Of a DNA stretch of 64,000 nucleotides, positions 56,426-64,000 are shown piece by piece. The translations under genes were made by a program, and so were the position numbers. The stretch spans positions 558,001-622,000 of the forward strand of contig CAVSID010000001.1 in NCBI GenBank assembly GCA_963727915.1, read 5' to 3'. The notes below the pieces were generated by a model. That model saw only the letters and a program-made list of their open reading frames with translations. It made no database searches and was not told the DNA's origin. Source of the DNA: CAWAND01 sp963727915. Lineage in GTDB: Bacteria; Chloroflexota; Anaerolineae; Anaerolineales; E44-bin32. Every line of letters starts with the position of its first letter. The stretch's first letter is position 1.

Positions 56426-57079
56426 TCAGGTCCCAGCGTCGTCGGGCCCGCCGGATGGGTTACCCATGAATTCGTCCGCCGTGGCTCGCCCGGGTTGGCT
56501 GATCCCCTCTCGGCTGATAACCTTCCACAAGGTCAACACGAGGATCTTCAGATCCAAGCCCAGGCTCCAGTGATCGACATACCAGACGTCCAAGGCGAAT
56601 TTGGCCTCCCAGGAGACAGCGTTCCGGCCGTTGACCTGGGCCCAACCCGTGATGCCGGGCACTGCATCGTGACGCCTGGCCTGCTCAGGAGAGTAACGTC
56701 CTAGATACTGCATCAGCAGCGGCCGTGGCCCAACCAGGCTCATCTCTCCGCGCAGGACGTTCCACAGCTCGGGCAATTCGTCCAGGCTGAACGAGCGCAA
56801 GAACTTGCCCAGGCGTGTCAGCCTGGATTCGTCTGGCAGCAGGGCGCCGCCCGGCGTGCGTGTCGTGCGCATCGTGCGGAATTTATAGACCGTGAACGGC
56901 TCGCCCCGGTAGCCGGGACGGATCTGGCGGAAAAGAATCGGCAGACCGTGGTTGATCCACACGGCGACCGCGATCAGGCCAAGCACCGGGCTGAGCACAA
57001 CTAAGCCAGGTAGAGTGAGTGCCAGGTCTAGCAGGCGCTTCGCCGGAGGCATTCCAGGAGGAATCAGCCGGCCAGTCAT
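56426..57079 (-). CDS. Initiating sugar-phosphate transferase (PglC/WcaJ-type)
   Basis: The intact 217-residue enzyme adds the first sugar-1-phosphate of a surface polysaccharide repeat to undecaprenyl phosphate. KRLLDLALTLPGLVVLSPVL is the re-entrant membrane helix, and QIRPGYRGEPFTVYKFRTMR, FLRSFSLDELPELWNVLRGE and MSLVGPRPLLMQYLGRYS are the catalytic motifs. PGITGWAQVNGRNAVSW is the conserved end. It lacks the multi-helix N-terminal part of WcaJ, so it is a minimal PglC-like form. The start overlaps the upstream glycosyltransferase gene by four bases. Confidence 0.9.
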   Translation of the reverse strand: MTGRLIPPGMPPAKRLLDLALTLPGLVVLSPVLGLIAVAVWINHGLPILFRQIRPGYRGEPFTVYKFRTMRTTRTPGGALLPDESRLTRLGKFLRSFSLDELPELWNVLRGEMSLVGPRPLLMQYLGRYSPEQARRHDAVPGITGWAQVNGRNAVSWEAKFALDVWYVDHWSLGLDLKILVLTLWKVISREGISQPGRATADEFMGNPSGGPDDAGT

Positions 57080-58317
57080 CTGCCAGCCCCTGTCTGACGC
57101 GTGGGAAGCGTGCGGCCGCCAGCCAACGCCGCCTCCATATCCGCCGCCGAATCAGCCCGCTTGAACGACCGCTCGACGGCCTCGCGGCCACGCCTGCCCA
57201 TCAACCTCGCCAGATCCGGCTCAGCCCGCATCCTGAGGACGGCATCCGCCATGGCCTTGGCATCGCCGGGCGGCACGAAGAGCCCTGCCCCGGCGCCTTC
57301 AACCAGGTCGCGGATGACGCCGTCGATGGCCAACAGCACCGGCCGCCCCGCGGCCATGTAGTCGAAGACCTTGTTTGGGTAGGTTGTCTTGTAAGCGTCG
57401 ATGGGTTGGAGGATGGCCACGCAGGCGTCGGCCGCCGCCAAAGCCTCCCCCATCTCCTTCTTAGGCACGGATTGAATGAAGTGCACGTTCTCCAGCCCTC
57501 GCCCTTCAGCCTCCGCCATCAGGTTGGGCTTTTCCTTGCCGTCGCCCAAGAACACGAATTGGATCCCCGGCTCTTGGCGCAGCCTGTCGGCAGCGTCCAG
57601 AAGCACGACCAGGTCGTTGGACAGCCCGTGGGCGCCAGCGTACAACACCGCGAACCCTTCCCCAAGCTGATGCGCTGCCCGAAAGGCATGACCATCGGCA
57701 TCAGGCGAGAACATCGACGGGTCCACGCCGTTGGGAATGACCTGCGGCGTCCGTCCGCAGCGGGATTCGATCGGCTGCACAAAACCGGGCGAGTTGACCA
57801 CCAGCTGGTCGGCATGCCGGTAAAGATATCCCTCTAGCCAGCTTGACAGGGCGATCAGAATCGGCTGCCGGAGCACGCCGGTGGCCACAGCGAACTCCGG
57901 CCACAGGTCTCGGATTTCCAGAAGAAACCCTATCCGCCGCAGCCGAGCCACCAGCCAGGCGCTGAGGGCCTGGAACATCGGCGGCGAGGTCCCCCAGACC
58001 ACATCCACACCGTGCACCCACAGGCCCGCCCAGGTCGACGCCACCATGAAGCTAAAGAAGCTCAACAATCTGCGTAAGAAGGAGCGATGCCAGCTCTCGA
58101 AGCTTCGGCAGCGGATGATCTCCACGCCATAGGCGTCTGGCGCCCCGGCCTCCCCCCCTTGCTCGGCACGGAGCTTGTCGGTCATATAGCTGCGTCTTCC
58201 GGTGATCACCGTCACCCGGTGGCCGTGGTCCACCAGGAAACGCGCCATCTCGTGGTGGCGGGTGCCGCCCGGATCGTCCACAGATGCAAACGCCTGGTGG
58301 ATCAGCAGAACATGCAT
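57076..58317 (-). CDS. Glycosyltransferase family 4
   Basis: The intact 413-residue GT-B fold enzyme adds a sugar during polysaccharide assembly. Its N-terminal half has LLIHQAFASVDDPGGTRHHE and VDVVWGTSPPMFQALSAWLV. The C-terminal half has VIPNGVDPSMF, VLYAGAHGLSNDLVVLLDAA, and NKVFDYMAAGRPVLLAIDGV, the donor-binding region of WbuB-like enzymes that often transfer N-acetyl-amino sugars. It starts at the heparinase stop and overlaps the sugar transferase, so it is in the same operon. The donor is not certain. Confidence 0.85.
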   Translation of the reverse strand: MHVLLIHQAFASVDDPGGTRHHEMARFLVDHGHRVTVITGRRSYMTDKLRAEQGGEAGAPDAYGVEIIRCRSFESWHRSFLRRLLSFFSFMVASTWAGLWVHGVDVVWGTSPPMFQALSAWLVARLRRIGFLLEIRDLWPEFAVATGVLRQPILIALSSWLEGYLYRHADQLVVNSPGFVQPIESRCGRTPQVIPNGVDPSMFSPDADGHAFRAAHQLGEGFAVLYAGAHGLSNDLVVLLDAADRLRQEPGIQFVFLGDGKEKPNLMAEAEGRGLENVHFIQSVPKKEMGEALAAADACVAILQPIDAYKTTYPNKVFDYMAAGRPVLLAIDGVIRDLVEGAGAGLFVPPGDAKAMADAVLRMRAEPDLARLMGRRGREAVERSFKRADSAADMEAALAGGRTLPTRQTGAGR

Positions 58318-60402
58318 CAGATGTCGAGCGTCTCCTCGCCCAAGCCAACGCTGCTCAGCGGTGCCTGGCCGACCCCCGGTGGGCGCCAGGCCAGCTCAGC
58401 GCTGCCTCGGGTGCCCGTGTCCCATTCAAACCAGGTCATCAGCCTCAGGGGCAGCTCGCCCTCCACCGACGACATCGTCCGCAGGCACGCCTTCTTCATG
58501 GCGTAGGTGGGCGAAGTCCACCCCCAGGTGTCATTGGTTGGCTGGGGCGAGCCGACGATCTGCTCGCCTGCCCTGAAGACGGCGAAGGCTGCCGGGGGAT
58601 CCGGCAGGGCGATGCGGCACGTCCAACCTGGTTCAGCCAGCCACATGGCCCGGCCGTCAGCCGTCCACCCATCATCCGGCAGGTTCCAGCCCACGTCGAG
58701 TCGGTGCCGCCCGGAACCGAAGGCTTCATCGACCACCAGCAGGGCACCCTGGCCCAATCGAACCACGGTACGCTGCACGCTCAAACCCTGCGCCGCATAG
58801 CCATCGTGCGCAGCCACCAGAACCTCCACGTTCCCCCCAGCGCTTTGACGATGGTAGATCAGTCTGCCCTGCGCCCAGCCGAGCCACAAGAAGCGGCCGG
58901 CCCTTCTCATTATGGGCAGACCATCCAGGGTCGGCAGGTTGTGTACATCCGAACCGGCCAGACCGTTGTCCCACGGATGCGGTCCACCGTACAGATATGT
59001 CCCCGGATCGATCGCCTGATTGCGTCCGGCGTACCATACATCGAGGTGCAATTGGTCGGCGTGGCCGGGGCGGCCGTCGAAGTGCGCACATCGGAGCACA
59101 GCCCGTAGTTTCCCCGTACCCAGATTGATGGTCCCTGCCCGCCGGAAATCCCCGGACGCCGAGGGCACAACCTCATCAGGCAACTTCGAACTCCGGCCTG
59201 GGCAGGCCCAGCCAATCGCCAAGCTCGCGCCAAGGGCCATTATCCAAGGGTGGCCCACCCGTCAGGCGCCGAACAGCATCCAGCGTTGGCCGAAAGTCTT
59301 CATAATCGCAGGCTGTCAGCGGAAGGATCTGTGCCCCATCGTTGGGACCGAAGTTCGGCGTCTGCCCGTCTTTCCCGATCATCATCGCGCTCAGCCAATC
59401 GGCCGCTTGGGACAAGGCTGTCAGGACCGGCGGGGGCAAGGGCTGATGCGCCCGCGACGCCGCCACGGCCGCCCACAGCACAGCCTCGATGGCCACTCTG
59501 GCGTAGTTGACCGAATGCTGGCAATAGCCACCGCCGCCGAAGAACTGTCTGGTTACGGCGGCAACGAGCAAGCCCCGTCCCTTCGACCGCCATACATCTG
59601 CACTCCGGAATCCAGGGAAGGCCAGGCCCGTGGTCATCAACGCTGCCGCCTCCACCAACAGGTGGTTGTTATCTTGCGCCAGAGCATAATCCAGGCTTGG
59701 CGGCAGACGCTTGGCGTGGGCCTCGATAGTTTCCAGCAGGACGGCCCGGCGGCCCGTCTGTTGGACGAGCCAGGGCTCAAAGGCCCGCCACGCGTAGACC
59801 AGCGCCATCAACCGCAGGCCGACCTCCTGCCCCGAGGCCCATTGAAGACCCAAGTTGGGAGGGTTGTCCTCACGCCAGGACGTCAGCAGGGCCCAGAAAG
59901 CCTCTGCGTAGCGATCGTCAACGCCGAGAAGGTAGGCCCGCCCCAGACCATAGACCCAGCCGAAGCGCGAAAGCTCCCAGACGAGCTTGACATCTCCCCC
60001 CAGGGTGTCGAGCTGGTAGTTTGACCAATGGGAATCGGAAGGGATCGGCGCCGGCGTCCGCGGCACGAGCGGCAGGAATGCTCCCCAATCTGGCGGAAAG
60101 CCGGCCTCGATGGGCTGGCATCCGAAGGCTTGAAAGCGACCCTGAAGCAGATCTTCGCCTGTCTCTATCGCCTGGCGTCGGGCGCTTTCAGGCAACTCGT
60201 CGAGGGACTTCCTCAGACTTTCGACGGTGGGAATGGGAAAGGTCCCAAGTCCCCCCAAGTCCGATTCGAAGCTGGCCCAGCCTCTCCAGCTCCCGGCTGG
60301 GGTACGAAGACGCAGCCAGCCTGATCTCAGTTTGGCCTGATAGGCAAGGAAATGCAGCGATGGGCGCAGGACCCAGTCGCCGAAATGTCTCGAATGCGTC
60401 AC
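58317..60402 (-). CDS. Heparinase II/III-family polysaccharide lyase-like protein (frame break)
   Basis: The joined product of about 695 residues has an alpha/alpha toroid followed by a beta-sandwich. The toroid has NPPNLGLQWASGQEVGLRLM and LPPSLDYALAQDNNHLLVEA, with the His-rich DNNHLLVEAAAL and GGGYCQHSVNYARVAIEAVL. The sandwich starts after a frame change near 59180 and has RCAHFDGRPGHADQLHLDVW, the conserved His motif, and QAIDPGTYLYGG. These features place it in the Heparinase_II_III family that is common in bacterial capsule and exopolysaccharide clusters. There is no signal peptide. Lyase activity is not proved. It lies between the bi-domain oxidoreductase and a glycosyltransferase. 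Confidence 0.8.
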
Positions 60403-60414
60403 CGAAGGAGGGCA

Positions 60415-62579
60415 TTACCCCATGGGGAGGCTGCGGACGGGCATGGCACGGCCCGTCTGAAGCGATTCAAGCGCGGCATAGGTGGTCATCGACCCGGCCA
60501 GGATATCGGCATAGGGAATAGGCGGTGATGAACCATTTGTGATGGCCTTCACAAACGCCCTCCATAGACCCAAGTGGCCCTTGTCCTGCCTGAGCCAGCT
60601 GCGCCGGCTGTGCGAACGGCCGTCCCGAAACAACGCAGACTTTGCGAAAATCGTCCAAGATGCCCGAGCGGCCGCCGCCAAGAATTTCCACCCGCTCCTT
60701 ACCCATGCCCCGGTCGCCGCTGGCCCCATACACGACGCTCGCCGCTGAGCCGTCGCCAAAGCGCAGCGACAGCACCAGGTTGTCCTGACGGTAGCGGCCG
60801 CCGTCGGGAAGGGCCAAGGCGCTGACCTCAACCGGGTGGGAATCGGTCATAAAGATAAGGAAATCCACAAAGTGGCAGACCTCCCCCAATAAGCGGCCAC
60901 CCTGCTCCGGATCCTGAACCCAGTGATCGAGCGGGAGCTTGCCGGCGTTCACGCGGTAGGTGCACAGCAAGGGCTCCTTCACGGGATCGAAATGGCCCTT
61001 CAGTGCCAGGCCGAAGGGCGAAAAGCGCCGATTGTAGCCGACGGTGTACACAGTCCCCGATGACTGCAGGGCACCCCAGACCTCAGCCAACTCGGCTTCG
61101 TTCAACGCCGGCGGTTTCTCGCACAGCACGTGTTTCTCGGCCGTCAAGGCAGCCACTGTCTGCCGGGCATGCTGCTTGTGACGCGTCAGGATGGCTACTG
61201 TGTTGATGTCGGCATCGGCCAGGATCTCTGCCTCGTCAGTGGTGGTGTAGTCAAACCCATGCCGGCGGCCGGCATGAGCACCGCTCAGCCCTCCGGCGGA
61301 CGCCAACCCCACCTTCTGCACCTCGCGCACCTTGTCCAGAATTGGCAGCGAAGTGGCCGTGGCGAAATTCCCGGCGCCGATCACGCCCAGCCGTACCGCT
61401 TTGCTAGGCCCGGTCCACTGGTTGAGGGCCTGCAGCGTCACAGGCGCCGCATCGCCGTCTTCGGCCGCTGGATAAACCAGGACGACTCCCAGCGCCCCCG
61501 AATTCGGGCTGTTGGATGAGGTCATAGGCCCGGACAGCTTCGTCGATGGGGATGCGATGGCTGATCAGCCCGGCTACGTCCAGCTGGCCGCCCGCCAGCA
61601 TGGCCGCTACCGCATCGAGATTGCGTCCTTCGGTCCAGCGCACATACCCGGGAGGGTAATCGTGGCCAGCGTCTTCGTAACCAGGATCGTAGCGTCCCGG
61701 CCCATAGGAACGGGACACCACCAGGTTGAGTTCCTTTTGGTAGTAGGACCGGCGTGGCAAATTCAGGCCCACATTGCCAATGGCCACCACGTTGGCCCGG
61801 TCTCTGGCGATGTCGCCCGCCAGCATCACCGGGTCGTCCGCTTCGGTGTCGGCGCAGATAAGCACAGCGTCGAACCCCATCCCCTGGGTGAAAGCTTGGG
61901 CCTGGGCCTCGGCCTCTCCGCGCGTGACGGCCGAGAATCCCCGCTCACGGCCGAGGTTTACCCGGTCTACTGAAAGATCCACGCCGAAGGTGCTGCCCCC
62001 CGATGCACGGACCACGGATAACGCCAATTGTCCGAGCAACCCCAGCCCGATGACCGCCACCCGGTCCCCGAGGCCTGCCCCTGAAAGCCTAAAACCGTGC
62101 AGCGCGATAGCGCCCAGGGTTGTGAAGGCGCCCGTCTCGAAATCCACTTCATCCGCTAGATGGGCCATAAGATTGTGGGGGACCACAACGTATTCGGCGT
62201 GGACGGCGTGCCCGCCGCCGGCACAGACGACCCGGTCACCCGGCGCGAATCCGGTCAAGCCGGCGCCAACCGCCACCACGGTGCCCGCCGAGCTATAGCC
62301 AAGGGCCATCGGTTGGTCGAGCCGATTGCGCACCGCATCCAAGGCTGAAAGTGGACCTTCGGTGAGGGCCTTGTCGATCACCTGCCGCACCAAATCCGGC
62401 CGCGAGCGCGCCTTGCCAAGCAGGCTTTGGTCGGCGAAGGCCACCGTCGCTCGCTCGGTCCCTGCCGACACAAGCGATGCCCGGGTGCGCACCAGCGCCG
62501 TCCCCGGCGCCGCCAGAGGCACCGGAACGTCGACGATCTGGGTTTCCCCGGTACGCATGTTTTGAACGACTTGTTTCAT
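60415..62579 (-). CDS. Bi-domain oxidoreductase: zinc-type alcohol dehydrogenase plus Gfo/Idh/MocA (frame breaks)
   Basis: The joined product of about 720 residues fuses two redox domains. The first is a medium-chain dehydrogenase: RASLVSAGTERATVAF, ALGYSSAGTVVAVGAGLTGF, PGDRVVCAGGGHAVHAEYVV and VAVIGLGLLGQLALSVVRAS for cofactor binding. After a frame change near 61500 the second domain is Gfo/Idh/MocA-like: LGVIGAGNFATATSLPILDK and ITRH-like AILTRHKQHARQTVAALTAE, KHVLCEKPPAL, LLGEVCHFVDFLIFMT. Another change near 60610 precedes the end AFVKAITNGSSPPIPY. This fusion is known from polysaccharide clusters beside heparinase genes. It may edit sugar residues by oxidation and reduction. An extended -10 lies 66 bases upstream. 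Confidence 0.85.
60536..60555. promoter_or_regulatory. Palindrome TTTGTGA-N6-TCACAAA inside the bi-domain gene
   Basis: TTTGTGA (60536-60542) and TCACAAA (60549-60555) are perfect arms around TGGCCT. On the minus strand they encode part of AFVKAITN, so this copy lies within coding sequence, 134 bases before the heparinase start. It may be a chance result of the protein sequence. Confidence 0.3.
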
Positions 62580-62644
62580 GATGAAAGGCCCGTCTGGCCG
62601 GCTCACACGTCCTGCCGGCCCCCAACTCGGCTCAGGCGCCCGGA

Positions 62645-62650
62645 ATTATA
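62645..62650 (-). promoter_or_regulatory. Extended -10 promoter of the bi-domain/heparinase operon
   Basis: TGCTATAAT on the minus strand puts TATAAT at 62645-62650, 66 bases before the bi-domain ATG. The 153-base gap to the upstream glycosyltransferase stop is consistent with a new transcription unit here. Confidence 0.55.
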
Positions 62651-62731
62651 GCATCGGGGCAGGCGGCAGACCGATCTGCTGCCGAGCGGGCCGATCCGCC
62701 GCTGGCCCTTGGCTCGACCGGCGCTCGGACG

Positions 62732-63940
62732 TCAGGACAGCAACTGGCGGTAGAACGACTCAGCTGTCGCCATCACCCGCCCATAGTCCGCTCGGTCGGC
62801 GATAATCTGCTGATTGCGGCGGCCAGCTTCGCGTCGCAGGCCATCATCCGAAAGCACGTCCGATACCGCCCTGGCCACCCCAGCCGCGTCAGCCGGGTTC
62901 ACCAGCAGACCGTTTACGCCCGGCTCAATCCACTCCCGCACCGACTCCAGATCGCCGGCCACCGGGAAGCAGCCGCACGCCATGGCCTCCAAAAGGCTGT
63001 TCGGCGTGCCGTCGTGCTCGGTCGGTGACACAGACAGCGAAGCGCGCCGGAGCAATGCCGCCATGTCTTGCGGGGAAAGGCGGGGCCAGAGCCTGACATG
63101 GGCTTCAACGCCCAGGCGGCTGATCCAAGATCCCGCCTGACTGGCGCCTTCCATCGCAGGACAAATGAAGAATGCCTCCGGGTGATCCTGCAGGATCAGG
63201 GGGATGGCCTTGAAGAAGGTGTCGTTGCGGACATAGGCCCGCAGCCCCCGCGGGTTGACCACCACCGGGGCCGAATCCGGGATCTCGGCCAGCAGCGGGG
63301 CCAGACTGGACTTGCCTCGTTCGGGCTGGCCTGCGGGATAGAAAATCTCGCGCCGGACCCCCCGGCGCCGGGAACCACGATGTGCAGTCGGTTGCGCCCA
63401 AATCCCCATTTCCATGCCAGCCTAAGGTCGCGCTGGCAGTCGGCGTGCAGCCCGTCGGCCCGCACCATCGCCGCCCGTGTTTGCCGCCCAAGGATAGGGT
63501 TGCCGGACGCATGCAGCGTGAAGTCGTTGCCCCACGAAGAAATCAGAAGCGGGGATGCTGGATCGCTGGCTGCCGCCAGGATCCCTTCAAATGGGATGCG
63601 CATCGCGTGCACCAGATCGGGGTCGATTTCACCCAGGATGCTCTTCAGCCGCCTGGCCGACGGGGCGATCGTCAAGGGACCCAACCAGTCCCGCATGGCC
63701 GTCATCAGTCTGATACTGAATACGCGCTGCGGAACTCCCGCGTGCCGGAGCTGCGCCGTCCCCGGCCTCGCGGCTGGCCCGGCTGAAGGCCACCGGCACG
63801 AATTGTAGGGACGCCAGGCCGTCCAGAGGGCGGCAATCGTGCGTGGAGACAAGGTGGACCTGGTGGCCCGCCTCGATAAAGTGCGCCATCCAGCTTCGGC
63901 TGATCGGGCTCCGCCCGTCGGCCACATAGGCGACGCGCAT
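62732..63940 (-). CDS. Glycosyltransferase family 4 (frame breaks)
   Basis: The joined product of about 402 residues is a GT-B glycosyltransferase. It begins MRVAYVADGRSPISRSWMAH, the nucleotide-fold N-terminus, and after a frame change near 63770 has LLISSWGNDFTLHASGNPIL and RADGLHADCQRDLRLAWKWG. After another near 63370 it continues REIFYPAGQPERGKSSLAPL. The donor-binding region is VSPTEHDGTPNSLLEAMACG, with the EX7E-like spacing usual in this family. The ATG at 63940 overlaps the region just after the upstream stop (63942). It belongs to the polysaccharide region, but is separated from the next operon by a promoter. Confidence 0.8.
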
Positions 63941-63941
63941 C

Positions 63942-64000
63942 TCAGATCCCACCGATTGACTTTGTGACGGCTTTCACAAACGCGTCGGCCATGGCGTCGA
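63942..64000 (-). CDS. C-terminal fragment of an unidentified protein
   Basis: The minus strand from the window edge to a TGA at 63942 reads ADAFVKAVTKSIGGI, the last residues of a gene that continues outside the window. Its end sits one base before the glycosyltransferase ATG, so it is probably in the same operon. Too little is present to name it. Confidence 0.5.
   Translation of the reverse strand, partial: DAMADAFVKAVTKSIGGI
63961..63980. promoter_or_regulatory. Palindrome TTTGTGA-N6-TCACAAA upstream of the last glycosyltransferase gene
   Basis: TTTGTGA (63961-63967) and TCACAAA (63974-63980) are perfect arms around CGGCTT. The site ends 20 bases before the glycosyltransferase ATG, the same spacing as the MFS-gene site, but it also encodes FVKAVT of the upstream gene, so coding constraint is an alternative. 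Confidence 0.4.

Noticed and set aside
1..64000. tRNA, rRNA, CRISPR, insertion sequence or phage genes
   Set aside because: I looked for cloverleaf arms, conserved rRNA stretches, regularly spaced repeats and transposase or integrase motifs and found none. The PF04020 name Phage_holin_4_2 at 29732 is historical and not evidence of a prophage.

Overview
The window looks like part of a high-GC chromosome of a Chloroflexota bacterium (Anaerolineae or a close class). This is inferred from the gene set and style: Pro/Thr-rich linkers of the TPTP type after signal peptides or single membrane anchors, a solo ECF-type vitamin transporter, tandem GAF sensor kinases, a membrane Ser/Thr kinase, RNase J and a heparinase-bearing polysaccharide cluster. 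I saw no rRNA, tRNA, CRISPR array, phage genes or transposase. About 26 genes are broken by one or more single-base frame changes although the protein family continues unchanged on both sides. Base-level errors in the assembly are therefore more likely than decay, and I give joined coordinates for those genes.

Layout. 1-6655: PAS sensor fragment, class V aminotransferase, LysM surface protein, Fpg glycosylase, double-hotdog thioesterase, Ser/Thr kinase. 6656-7243: ArsR-type regulator with palindromic operators and a previously uncalled 15-residue Cys-rich peptide. 7370-11134: ECF S component, C39-like peptidase with TPRs, MurJ flippase. 11415-16854 (minus): nucleoside-type BMP/ABC importer. 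17054-25616: FtsK translocase, cNMP-binding/PH membrane protein, peptide deformylase, RecF, RsmG, asparaginase, degenerate metallo-beta-lactamase. 25646-29607: GAF-GAF-PAS histidine kinase and a Rossmann protein. 29732-34975 (minus): a yvl-like envelope-stress cluster (DUF2089, DUF4097, SHOCT-like proteins, PF04020 membrane protein) with MFS and GNAT genes.

35258-42829: second class V aminotransferase, two polytopic glycosyltransferases, CPBP protease, RNA methyltransferase, inositol monophosphatase, SurE. 42899-47582 (minus): cobalamin riboswitch, then a secreted alpha/alpha-barrel protein, EcfT, EcfA and an HD hydrolase. 47621-51387: cold-shock protein, RNase J, PpiC-type foldase, anchored hypothetical protein. 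51441-64000 (minus): surface polysaccharide region with glycosyltransferases, a PglC-type initiating transferase, heparinase, a bi-domain oxidoreductase, and an operon of 2-oxoacid dehydrogenase E1 alpha and beta, a lipoyl/PSBD/NeuD hybrid acyltransferase and a DegT aminotransferase.

The strongest candidates for something new are: (1) the E1/lipoyl-NeuD/DegT operon, which reads like an E2 whose catalytic domain was replaced by a sugar N-acyltransferase; (2) the ArsR-linked Cys-rich micropeptide; (3) eight palindromes of the form TTGTGA-N6-TCACAA scattered through the window, resembling Rex or CRP/FNR operators, one of them centred on the -10 box of the cold-shock gene; (4) a riboswitch-controlled transcobalamin-like protein joined to an ECF transporter. 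Promoters often show an extended -10 (TGCTATAAT or TGCTATACT), and several genes start within about 10 bases of the -10 box, suggesting leaderless transcripts.
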